Assembly: GCA_021648625.1 (NCBI GenBank)
Contig: JAKISK010000013.1
Span: 1 to 32,080, forward strand
Source: Thiomicrorhabdus sp.
Lineage (GTDB): Bacteria; Pseudomonadota; Gammaproteobacteria; Thiomicrospirales; Thiomicrospiraceae
Direction of reading: 5' to 3'
Length of the DNA stretch: 32,080 nucleotides
Under the pieces are notes generated by a model that was not told the DNA's origin, did no database searches, and worked only from the letters and a program-made list of their open reading frames with translations. Position numbers and translations under genes: made by a program. How positions within the stretch are numbered: position 1 is the first letter of the stretch; each line of letters starts with the position of its first letter. Positions 25,678 through 32,080 of this stretch are shown piece by piece.

Positions 25678-26919
25678 TTAAAATTTAACGTTAACGCCCA
25701 GAACAATGGATTGCGACTGATAATCTCTTAACCGTTGCGTAGAGTCTCTTAGACTTTGACTAAGCCTCAATGAAATATCTAGCATTCGATAGGGCTGGTA
25801 AGTTACCCCAGCAACAATCCAATCATAACGCTCTTTAAATCCGCTGTCTGACCCAACATAATCCCTAGTTTCATGCTTAAGCTGACCATTAAAAGAGACT
25901 TTTTCAGACAGCCGCCAAGCACCGCTCAATGCATAACCGGTATTTTCACTAAACGTTGAGTCTACATTATTACTGGACACCAAATGACGGTATAAACTTA
26001 CATCCAACATAGTTTTTGCGGTAGGGAGCCATGCGTAAGCAATTTCAGTATTAAACCCATCATTATCCCACTTAGAAAGCGTTGGATGCGTTCGCGCATT
26101 CCAACCAATATCCGCCGACAATTTACTTTTAACTGTTACCTGCCAAACCACATTTAACAACAAAGAATTTTGCTGATATTCATTATCAATAACACTTGAT
26201 GACGTTAATTCTCGCCTAGGATATTCGCCGTCTTCACGCTGCCACGTCATACCCACTCGATTACCCGCGTGCGTAATGTAATTCCAGAAAAGTGCTTTCT
26301 TAACGCTTTTTCGATTGCTTGCTTGCAATACCTGCAACTCATAGCTTAAATCGTAGTCAGACAGCTTAACACCCATCTCCCAGTCTGGTGCATAGCGCCA
26401 TTTAGCAAGAAAATTAAGGGTTTGTTGGTCTTTTTTACTTGAAGTCTGCGCATTGGTATTCGAAAAATCACTAAGCGTTTGTTTTTGACTCCAACCCAAC
26501 TGCCCCGTCAAATAACTGCCAAACAACCAATTCCACTTAAGACTTAAGTCCTGACCCGTGTAATCCAAGTTTGAATTATTTTCAAACCGATTATCCGTAA
26601 TTGAAAAATCCGCCAGTATTTTCTGACGGCTCAATTCCCAATCAACAGCAAGCCCTGCTTTGGCTTGATAAATCGTATCATCCTTACTAATGGACGAAGC
26701 ACTCGTATTATCATCCGAATCCAAACGATATAAATTATCATCCTTTACTACGCTAAAATCTACATAAGGGGTCAACTCTCCCTCTGCATTTACAGCGGGG
26801 CTAACGATACCAGAAACCAAGAGAAAAAATAGAACACTTAGTTGACGCACATCAATTAAGTTGCGCTTACTGCAACCTCTACAGTATTTATTTTGAATCT
26901 GGGGCAAATTGTCCAACAT
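25678..26919 (-). CDS. epsL: Outer-membrane beta-barrel exopolysaccharide protein EpsL
   Basis: A 413-residue protein with a hydrophobic signal segment ('LSVLFFLLVSGIVSPAVNA') and then an almost wholly beta-strand pattern: many alternating, aromatic-rich strands and a C-terminus 'SQSIVLGVNVKF' ending in Phe, the usual outer-membrane-protein ending. It fits the EpsL family of XrtB loci, thought to help export polymer across the outer membrane. ATG 26919 has GAGG six bases upstream and lies inside the epsD 3' end, but it gives a 28-residue n-region before the signal core; an internal GTG at 26850 could be an alternative start. Sequence identity to known EpsL cannot be judged here. Confidence 0.8.
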   Translation of the reverse strand: MLDNLPQIQNKYCRGCSKRNLIDVRQLSVLFFLLVSGIVSPAVNAEGELTPYVDFSVVKDDNLYRLDSDDNTSASSISKDDTIYQAKAGLAVDWELSRQKILADFSITDNRFENNSNLDYTGQDLSLKWNWLFGSYLTGQLGWSQKQTLSDFSNTNAQTSSKKDQQTLNFLAKWRYAPDWEMGVKLSDYDLSYELQVLQASNRKSVKKALFWNYITHAGNRVGMTWQREDGEYPRRELTSSSVIDNEYQQNSLLLNVVWQVTVKSKLSADIGWNARTHPTLSKWDNDGFNTEIAYAWLPTAKTMLDVSLYRHLVSSNNVDSTFSENTGYALSGAWRLSEKVSFNGQLKHETRDYVGSDSGFKERYDWIVAGVTYQPYRMLDISLRLSQSLRDSTQRLRDYQSQSIVLGVNVKF

Positions 26920-27733
26920 ACTCCACCTCAGCGGTCTCTTTTAATGAATCAACCAGCTTTTTAGAAGCCTTCTTACGAGCCTCCAACAACAACTGTCCTG
27001 CAATCGCCCCCTTAGCCTCTTCCAAAGTAACCGACTGATCTAAAAGCCTATGCAACTCCACCACCAACAGACCGTCGGTCATTTTTAAATAGCCAACATC
27101 ACCTGCCTGCAGCGCACTCAAAAAATGAAGGACTGGGCCAGCAATCTTCCCTTCTGCTTTAGCCTCGCTCATTCTTTTATATTTAATATCCTTTTGCTCC
27201 AACAAGGCCACAACCTGCTTAATCGTGTGCCCCTGCTTTACTTGCTCAATCAATTGCTCAACCTGTTCATCGCCCGCTGAAATGGCCAGCTTCGTAAATA
27301 CATACATTTTTCGTTCCGCAAACAACTCTGGAGAATCATCATAAAACCGCTGCACCTGCTCGTCCGTGGGCTTAGCGACCGACTCCAGTGCTCTTTGCAC
27401 ATAACGCTCAATTAATACCTTATTTTTCGCCTCTTCTAGCGCACTCAGCACCGCTGGCTCACGGTCTATTTTTACACCTTTAGCCGCCTGCAACACCAGT
27501 GTCTTTTCAACCAAATTATCCAACGCTTTCTTCTCAAGATCCCCTCTAGAGTACTCACCTTCTGGCGCTCTAACACGAGACAACAACTGATTAAGCTGGT
27601 GAATGGTTACCTCTTCACCATTCACCTTCGCAACCACCTGCGTATTTTCCGCAGACTCTGACTCCTCACCACCGCAACCAGAAAGCAAGCCGATTACTGA
27701 AAAAAAGATACCGTAACAAATAAACTTTAACAT
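26888..27733 (-). CDS. epsD: Peptidyl-prolyl cis-trans isomerase EpsD, lipoprotein
   Basis: A 281-residue periplasmic foldase-like protein of the EpsD family. The N-terminus is a lipoprotein signal with lipobox 'LLSGC'. A SurA-N-like helical segment follows ('VAKVNGEEVTIHQLNQLLSRV', 'LDNLVEKTLVLQAA'), then a PpiC-type rotamase region around 'RKMYVFTKLAIS...LLVVELHRLLDQ'. It may help EpsE/EpsL fold. ATG 27733 is preferred over the track TTG 27748, since GAGG lies between them nine bases before the ATG. It is the first gene of the - strand operon, with a likely extended -10 promoter about 120 bases upstream. Confidence 0.88.
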   Translation of the reverse strand: MLKFICYGIFFSVIGLLSGCGGEESESAENTQVVAKVNGEEVTIHQLNQLLSRVRAPEGEYSRGDLEKKALDNLVEKTLVLQAAKGVKIDREPAVLSALEEAKNKVLIERYVQRALESVAKPTDEQVQRFYDDSPELFAERKMYVFTKLAISAGDEQVEQLIEQVKQGHTIKQVVALLEQKDIKYKRMSEAKAEGKIAGPVLHFLSALQAGDVGYLKMTDGLLVVELHRLLDQSVTLEEAKGAIAGQLLLEARKKASKKLVDSLKETAEVEYVGQFAPDSK

Positions 27734-27813
27734 AAACAACAACCTCAATTATTTCAACTAACCGAACAATACCGCATTAGTGAACGTAAAAAACAAAATA
27801 ACGCCACTTTACC

Positions 27814-27846
27814 ACACACTAAAAAAGACACACTATCAAAAAAGAC
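27814..27846. repeat. Two overlapping direct repeats in the epsD leader
   Basis: ACACACT-AAAAAAGAC (27814-27829) and ACACACT-ATC-AAAAAAGAC (27828-27846) are identical apart from a 3-base insertion. They lie between the putative epsD promoter and the start codon and could bind a regulator or influence the leader RNA. Confidence 0.5.
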
Positions 27847-27860
27847 GCACAACCTAAGCA

Positions 27861-27869
27861 ATTATATCA
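27861..27869 (-). promoter_or_regulatory. Putative extended -10 promoter of the eps operon
   Basis: The - strand reads TGATATAAT, an exact extended -10 element, about 130 bases upstream of epsD ATG 27733. No good -35 is seen at the expected distance, as is common for extended -10 promoters. Confidence 0.45.
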
Positions 27870-27880
27870 AGTTTGCACAT

Positions 27881-27961
27881 AAAAAAAGCCAGAGCTACCC
27901 AGCTTAGCACCCATAAAAGAACCAAGCAATAGGCAAGCCCTAGCTTTTCAAAAATCTGGCT
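27881..27961 (-). terminator. Possible terminator of tRNA-Asn
   Basis: Downstream of the tRNA the - strand reads TCTGGCT then T7 (27893-27881). AGCCAGA at the tRNA 3' end (27961-27955) could pair with it across a large loop, or the smaller internal AGC-rich segment could form the stem. The T-run is clear, the stem assignment is not. Confidence 0.35.
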
Positions 27962-28032
27962 CCCGATGCTGGACTCGAACCAGCGACATACGGATTAACA
28001 GTCCGGCGTTCTACCAACTGAACTAATCGGGA
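27957..28032 (-). tRNA. tRNA-Asn (anticodon GTT)
   Basis: 76-nt cloverleaf on the - strand beginning TCCCGATTAGTTCAGT. The acceptor arm TCCCGAT pairs with ATCGGGA, followed by discriminator G and an encoded CCA. The anticodon arm is GGACTGTTAATCC with GTT, and the T loop has GGTTCGAGTCC. It sits alone between the divergent epsD and galU genes. Confidence 0.97.
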
Positions 28033-28069
28033 TTGAAAAACATCAAATAAACCATTCGATATGGGGCGT

Positions 28070-28097
28070 ATTATAGGGCGTTTTTTTTTAGTCGCAA
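28070..28097 (-). promoter_or_regulatory. Sigma-70 promoter of tRNA-Asn
   Basis: The - strand shows TTGCGA (28097-28092), a 16-bp spacer with an A9 tract, and a perfect TATAAT (28075-28070), followed by the GC-rich discriminator ACGCCCC. GC-rich discriminators are typical of stringently controlled stable-RNA promoters. The element lies about 38 bases upstream of the tRNA. Confidence 0.8.
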
Positions 28098-28134
28098 GTA
28101 TTTTTTAACTTTTTTATTTAAAAACAGTTTCTTT

Positions 28135-28164
28135 TTGCGTTTCCTAAAAAATCACCCTTATAAT
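28135..28164 (+). promoter_or_regulatory. Putative sigma-70 promoter of the galU operon
   Basis: TTGCGT (28135-28140), 18-bp spacer, TATAAT (28159-28164), about 67 bases upstream of the galU ATG. It is the best match on the + strand in this divergent intergenic region; the remaining bases of 28098-28230 show nothing else clear. Confidence 0.5.
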
Positions 28165-28230
28165 TACGCATTGTCGATCATTTGTACTAAAATACCCTCA
28201 ATTTTAAAATAACCAAAACAGGACCACGCC

Positions 28231-29112
28231 ATGAAAAAAGTTGTAATCCCCGTTGCTGGCTTAGGCACTCGATTTTTACCCGCAACCAAAGCCATTCCCA
28301 AAGAGATGATTACCTTAGTGGATCAACCGCTGATTCAGTACGTGGTACAAGAAGCAGTGAGTGCGGGCTTTACCGACATTATCTTGGTGACTCACTCAAG
28401 TAAGCAAGCCATTGAAAACCACTTTGACCATAACTTTGAATTAGAGGTGAGCTTAGCGCGTAAAAACAAGGTTGCTCTCATAGAAAAGCTTAAGGCAATT
28501 ATCCCCCCCCATATTAACATCATCTCCGTTCGCCAACCCGAACCACTTGGACTAGGCCATGCCGTGCTGTGTGCCGCCCCGGTCATTGGCGATGAGCACT
28601 TTGCGGTGATTTTACCCGATGTCATCTTAAACACTGGTTCAAACGACCTAAAACAGATGGTCACGGCATTCACAAAAAGCGATCAAAGCCAAATCATGGT
28701 TGAAAAAGTACCGAAAAACGAGGTAGACAAATATGGCATTGCCGATTGTGGCGGTGAAGCACTTGAACCCACGGATTCAAAACCCATGAAAGGCGTTGTT
28801 GAAAAGCCGTCACCCAAAAACGCTCCATCTAATTTATCGGTCACAGGGCGATATGTGCTAGACAACAGTGTACTTAACTTACTTAAAACCACCCCCAAAG
28901 GCGCAGGTAATGAGATTCAACTCACCGATGCCATTGCAGAGCTGATTGAAAGCAAGGGCGTTCAAGCCTACTGTTTAGAGGGTAAAAGCTATGACTGCGG
29001 TGATAAACTAGGATACATGAAAGCCTCTGTGCAATTTGCTGCGAATCATCCTGAGCTTGGAAAAGAGTTTTCCCGCTGGTTACAAACGTTTAAGACCGAA
29101 CTGACAAAATGA
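28231..29112 (+). CDS. galU: UTP-glucose-1-phosphate uridylyltransferase
   Basis: A 293-residue cytoplasmic enzyme making UDP-glucose from UTP and glucose-1-P. The N-terminal 'VIPVAGLGTRFLPATKAIPKEM' is the nucleotide-binding signature; 'QPEPLGLGHAVLCAAP', 'FAVILPDV' and 'GRYVLD' are further GalU motifs. ATG 28231 has AGGA 8-10 bases upstream. A C8 run at 28503-28510 encodes 'IIPPH' in frame. Its TGA overlaps the pgi ATG (ATGA), starting the galU-pgi-ugd-like-manB operon. It provides UDP-glucose for exopolysaccharide and lipopolysaccharide synthesis. Confidence 0.96.
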   Translation: MKKVVIPVAGLGTRFLPATKAIPKEMITLVDQPLIQYVVQEAVSAGFTDIILVTHSSKQAIENHFDHNFELEVSLARKNKVALIEKLKAIIPPHINIISVRQPEPLGLGHAVLCAAPVIGDEHFAVILPDVILNTGSNDLKQMVTAFTKSDQSQIMVEKVPKNEVDKYGIADCGGEALEPTDSKPMKGVVEKPSPKNAPSNLSVTGRYVLDNSVLNLLKTTPKGAGNEIQLTDAIAELIESKGVQAYCLEGKSYDCGDKLGYMKASVQFAANHPELGKEFSRWLQTFKTELTK

Positions 29113-30686
29113 TTCATACCCACGCGTACGCCATGTTACAACCGCTTGCAGAATCTATGAAGGCGCAACACCTTAAGGAACTTTTTGCTCAAGATTCTGA
29201 GCGCTTTAAACCATTCCATCTTGAAAAAGAGGGGTTACTCTTTGACTTTTCAAAACAAAAAATCAACACAGAGATCATTGACGAACTGCTCAACCTTGCC
29301 ACTGAACAGCAACTAGACACGTGGATTGAACGATTGTTTAACGGCGATAAAATTAATCACACCGAAAACCGTGCCGCTTGGCACACGGCTTTACGAGATG
29401 TTAGCTCGCCAAATCCTGAGGTAGCCAAACAGTGGCGCAAGATGGAATCACTGGTGAATCAAGTTCACCAAAAACAGTTTAGGGGCTACTCAGGAAAACC
29501 CATTTTAGACATCATTAACATTGGTGTAGGAGGAAGTGATCTAGGCCCTCTTATGGTGACGCACGCGCTTGATAAAGACAAACATGAACATGCACCTGAT
29601 GTCCATTTTGTCTCAACGCTAGACGCTCAACAGCTTCATAAGCTACTCAAGCGCTTAGACCCTGCCACAACATTATTTGTTGTCGCCTCTAAATCATTTG
29701 CCACCATTGACACGCTCTCGCTTGCCGACACAGCTAAAGAATGGATAGAGGCGCACGCTCCAAACCAAGAGGTCGTCATGAATCATTTTGTCGGCATCTC
29801 TACTAACCCGACTAAAATGTCCAAATGGGGAATTCTTCTTAGACATCAGTTGATTTTTTGGGAATGGGTAGGAGGTCGATTTTCATTATGGTCCACCATT
29901 GGCTTTAGCATCGCACTAAGGTTGGGAATGCAAGGATATAACGACATGCTGGCGGGCGCGCACGCCATGGATCAACACTTTAAGCAAACACCTTTTAAGC
30001 AAAACATTCCGGTACTGTTGGGATTAATTGGCGTATGGAATACCAATTTCTTAAACCTATCTGCTCAGGCGATCTTACCTTACGACTCCCGTTTAAAGTA
30101 CTTTGCCAGCTACTTAGAACAGCTCGAAATGGAGAGCAACGGCAAACGCACCAAGCGAGATGGAACGGCTATCACTTATCGAACCTGCCCTATTTTATGG
30201 GGAGAGGTGGGTCCCAATGCACAGCACGCTTTTTATCAACTGTTGCACCAAGGGACAGAGCGCGTGATGTCTGATTTTATTCTTTTTTCACAAGGCGTAT
30301 CTCAACCAGACCGAGACCGAGACCGAGAAAATTATCACCATAATCTAAACATTGCCAACTGTTTAGCACAGAGCCGAGCCATGATGTCAGGAGATGCCAA
30401 TGAAGACCTGCATAAAGATTACCCTGGCGATCAAGTGTCCAATACGTTACTGTTAAAAAAACTGGATGCCTACCATTTAGGGATGCTGGTCGCCTTGTAC
30501 GAACATAAGGTATTTGTGCAGTCGGTTATTTGGGACATTAACCCCTTTGATCAATGGGGGGTGGAGCTTGGTAAAAAACTGGCCGTCGATATTTTCGAAC
30601 ACATTAAAGCGCAATCTGTCGATGATCTAGACAGCTCCACCGCCAACCTTCTAAAAAATATTTGGAAACAACGCCATGAAAATTAA
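29109..30686 (+). CDS. pgi: Glucose-6-phosphate isomerase
   Basis: Interconverts glucose-6-P and fructose-6-P, linking gluconeogenesis with the UDP-glucose and GDP-mannose branches encoded nearby. The 525-residue protein (E. coli 549) has 'ENRAAWHTALR', 'IGVGGSDLGPLMV', 'ASKSFATIDTL', 'MESNGKRTKRDG', and 'GEVGPNAQHAFYQLLHQGT', in which the family's GEPGTNGQHSF is slightly altered but the catalytic Glu and His remain. It is coupled to galU by an ATGA overlap and overlaps the next gene by 11 bases. A threefold CCGAGA repeat (30311-30328) encodes Asp-Arg repeats in a surface-like stretch. Confidence 0.96.
   Translation: MIHTHAYAMLQPLAESMKAQHLKELFAQDSERFKPFHLEKEGLLFDFSKQKINTEIIDELLNLATEQQLDTWIERLFNGDKINHTENRAAWHTALRDVSSPNPEVAKQWRKMESLVNQVHQKQFRGYSGKPILDIINIGVGGSDLGPLMVTHALDKDKHEHAPDVHFVSTLDAQQLHKLLKRLDPATTLFVVASKSFATIDTLSLADTAKEWIEAHAPNQEVVMNHFVGISTNPTKMSKWGILLRHQLIFWEWVGGRFSLWSTIGFSIALRLGMQGYNDMLAGAHAMDQHFKQTPFKQNIPVLLGLIGVWNTNFLNLSAQAILPYDSRLKYFASYLEQLEMESNGKRTKRDGTAITYRTCPILWGEVGPNAQHAFYQLLHQGTERVMSDFILFSQGVSQPDRDRDRENYHHNLNIANCLAQSRAMMSGDANEDLHKDYPGDQVSNTLLLKKLDAYHLGMLVALYEHKVFVQSVIWDINPFDQWGVELGKKLAVDIFEHIKAQSVDDLDSSTANLLKNIWKQRHEN
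30311..30328 (+). repeat. CCGAGA hexanucleotide repeat x3 in pgi
   Basis: Three perfect tandem copies of CCGAGA, encoding an Asp-Arg alternation (DRDRDRE). Copy-number changes would keep the reading frame. Confidence 0.85.
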
Positions 30687-31920
30687 TGTATTTGGTGACA
30701 ACATCAGTGCGTTAGTCTGCGCAGGCTGTTTAGCTGAGACGGGCAACCACGTTGTTCTTGTGGGGCATCGAGACAATGAGCATTCTGAACCAAACTTAAC
30801 CAAACTATTAGACACTCAAATCGATGCTGGACGGCTAAATATTTCAAGCGCATTTGATATTGAGACCGAATACCAAATTATCTCCTTTGATCCCGAACAA
30901 TGCGAAGAGGGCAAGCGTATCGCACTTTCCTTGTCAAAAGGGCACAACCCAGATCGTTGCATCATTATTCGCTCCAACTTTACGATGGGCACCACCAAAA
31001 CCATTGAAAAACTGGCTAAAACTCCCTGTATTGTAAACCCCGATTTTGCCTCAGAAGGACGAGCTATTCAGGACTTTCGGCGCCCAGACCGTATTATTAT
31101 TGGTCACCGAACGCCTGAAACGCTTACCCAGTTTAAACGCCTATTTGCCCCCTTTAATCGCAATCAAAATGTAATGATTGAAATGTCACCTGAATCGGCC
31201 GAGCTGACTAAATATGCCACTAATGCGATGCTTGCCACACGAATTTCACTCATGAACGAACTGGCAGAGGCATCCGAATCGTTAGGGGCCGACATTGAAG
31301 AGGTTCGCCAAGGCATTGGCGCGGATCAACGTATAGGAACCTCTTACCTTTACGCAGGAATCGGCTTTGGCGGTACTCATTTTGCCAAAGACCTTTACCG
31401 CATTCACAATCTCATTAATCCTTCTGGTTCCAAAGAGGGATTACTTGATGCTGTGATTCGCATCAACGATCAACAAAAAGAGGCGCTATTTCGCAAGGCT
31501 TGGCAACACTTTGATTGCCATCTTGAAGACAAAATCATTACACTGTGGGGCATTAGCTACAAACCCAACTCCACCTCCATTGAAGGTGCTCCCAGCTTAG
31601 AACTGATTAAGGCCTTCTTAAACCAAGGTTCAATCTTACAAATTTTTGACCCCATGCTGGATGCTGATTTTACAATGTGGATGCGAGAAAACCTCTCTTT
31701 AGAGCAACAAAAAAGAGTGCACATTGCAACCGATATGTATGAAGCCACACAAAATTCCGATGCCTTATGTTTGGTTACCGAATGGCAAGCCTTTTTATCG
31801 CTCGATTTAGAGCAACTTAAAGCCAAGATGAGAACCCCACTGATTTTAGACGGTCGCAACCTCTACGATAAAACATGGCTCAATGACAACCAATTTACTT
31901 ATTACGGCATTGGCCGATAA
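30676..31920 (+). CDS. UDP-glucose 6-dehydrogenase-like protein lacking catalytic Cys
   Basis: A 414-residue protein with UDP-glucose/GDP-mannose dehydrogenase architecture: N-terminal Rossmann domain, central dimerisation helix with conserved Lys/Asn ('ELTKYATNAMLATRISLMNELAE', K179, N183), and C-terminal UDP-binding domain. Key positions deviate. The Rossmann GxGxxG, usually like GTGYVG, reads 'GDNISA' (7-12). The active-site GFGGSCFPKD reads 'GFGGTHFAKD' (230-239), placing His235 where the thiohemiacetal-forming Cys belongs. 'FKPxTDDxREAPS' reads 'YKPNSTSIEGAPS'. The frame is intact, and translation is coupled to pgi by an 11-base overlap. It is either a pseudo-enzyme with a structural or regulatory role, or a dehydrogenase with different chemistry. 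Calling it plain Ugd would be misleading. Confidence 0.85.
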   Translation: MKINVFGDNISALVCAGCLAETGNHVVLVGHRDNEHSEPNLTKLLDTQIDAGRLNISSAFDIETEYQIISFDPEQCEEGKRIALSLSKGHNPDRCIIIRSNFTMGTTKTIEKLAKTPCIVNPDFASEGRAIQDFRRPDRIIIGHRTPETLTQFKRLFAPFNRNQNVMIEMSPESAELTKYATNAMLATRISLMNELAEASESLGADIEEVRQGIGADQRIGTSYLYAGIGFGGTHFAKDLYRIHNLINPSGSKEGLLDAVIRINDQQKEALFRKAWQHFDCHLEDKIITLWGISYKPNSTSIEGAPSLELIKAFLNQGSILQIFDPMLDADFTMWMRENLSLEQQKRVHIATDMYEATQNSDALCLVTEWQAFLSLDLEQLKAKMRTPLILDGRNLYDKTWLNDNQFTYYGIGR

Positions 31921-31935
31921 CACGGAAACAACCGC

Positions 31936-32080
31936 ATGACACACAACTTAACCGCCTTTAAAGCCTACGATATCCGTGGAAAAGTCCCTGAGCAACTCAA
32001 CGAAGCACTCGCTTATCAAATTGGCCGAGCTTACGCCAGTGAACTCAATCCCAAACAGGTGGTGATTGGCTACGACATTC
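31936..32080 (+). CDS. manB: Phosphomannomutase/phosphoglucomutase, N-terminal fragment
   Basis: ATG 31936, 15 bases after the ugd-like stop; the frame runs off the window after 48 codons. The N-terminus '[18 protein letters not shown]...[12 protein letters not shown]' is the start of the alpha-D-phosphohexomutase family and matches CpsG/ManB-type phosphomannomutases; AlgC-type bifunctional enzymes share the same start. The phosphoserine loop lies beyond the window. It would convert mannose-6-P to mannose-1-P for ManC (18484-19887), and perhaps glucose-6-P to glucose-1-P for GalU. Confidence 0.88.
   Translation, partial: MTHNLTAFKAYDIRGKVPEQLNEALAYQIGRAYASELNPKQVVIGYDI

Noticed and set aside
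27877-27897. Possible sigma-54 promoter on the - strand (TGGC...TGCA)
   Set aside because: The GG and GC elements are 12 bases apart; sigma-54 needs 10. Treated as part of the tRNA terminator T-run.

Overview
This window is chromosomal DNA of a moderately AT-rich bacterium. It most resembles a gammaproteobacterium: TadA, HtpG, YbiT, Gmd, Fcl and ManC all read as gammaproteobacterial-type proteins, and the htpG promoter matches sigma-32. From memory of gene content I suspect the Thiomicrospira/Hydrogenovibrio group, but I could not test this.

Left third (1-8290, all + strand): the 3' end of guaA with a terminator, then tadA, then a small chemotaxis operon cheD-cheA-cheZ-like that ends in a perfect-palindrome terminator. 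Next come htpG behind a sigma-32-like promoter, a 159-bp MITE-like insertion (GAGACC...GGTCTC ends, ACTAT direct repeats) between htpG and its presumed terminator, and the ABC-F gene ybiT. A G9/C11 hairpin marks the convergent junction with the next gene.

Junction (8290-10350, - strand): a membrane-anchored HExxH metallopeptidase gene is flanked by two near-identical 15-bp repeats that resemble the R'/L' ends of integron attC sites. It is followed by a truncated IS3-family element, an intact orfB with only the tail of orfA, fused to the 3' end of the exopolysaccharide operon.

Middle (10348-27733, all - strand): a 16-gene exopolysaccharide/exosortase-B locus. In transcription order it runs epsD, epsL, epsE, epsF, epsG (periplasmic, outer-membrane and copolymerase parts); gmd, fcl, gmm, manC (GDP-mannose and GDP-L-fucose supply); xrtB, epsI; a nucleotidyltransferase-kinase fusion; a GT4 glycosyltransferase; a Wzx-like flippase; an APH-like kinase; and a second nucleotidyltransferase-kinase fusion. 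No priming glycosyltransferase, Wzy polymerase or PEP-CTERM target is visible. The two fusion proteins have complementary losses of catalytic motifs, the most unusual signal in the window.

Right end (27957-32080): tRNA-Asn(GTT) on the - strand with a good promoter, then a + strand sugar-nucleotide operon galU-pgi-ugd-like-manB (manB cut by the window edge). The ugd-like protein lacks both the UDP-glucose dehydrogenase catalytic cysteine and the Rossmann GxGxxG glycines. ManB, ManC, Gmd and Fcl together would give fructose-6-P to GDP-L-fucose if mannose-6-P isomerase activity comes from the ManC cupin domain.

Across the window there are eight G or C runs of 8-11 nt, six of them inside intact genes, far more than base composition predicts.
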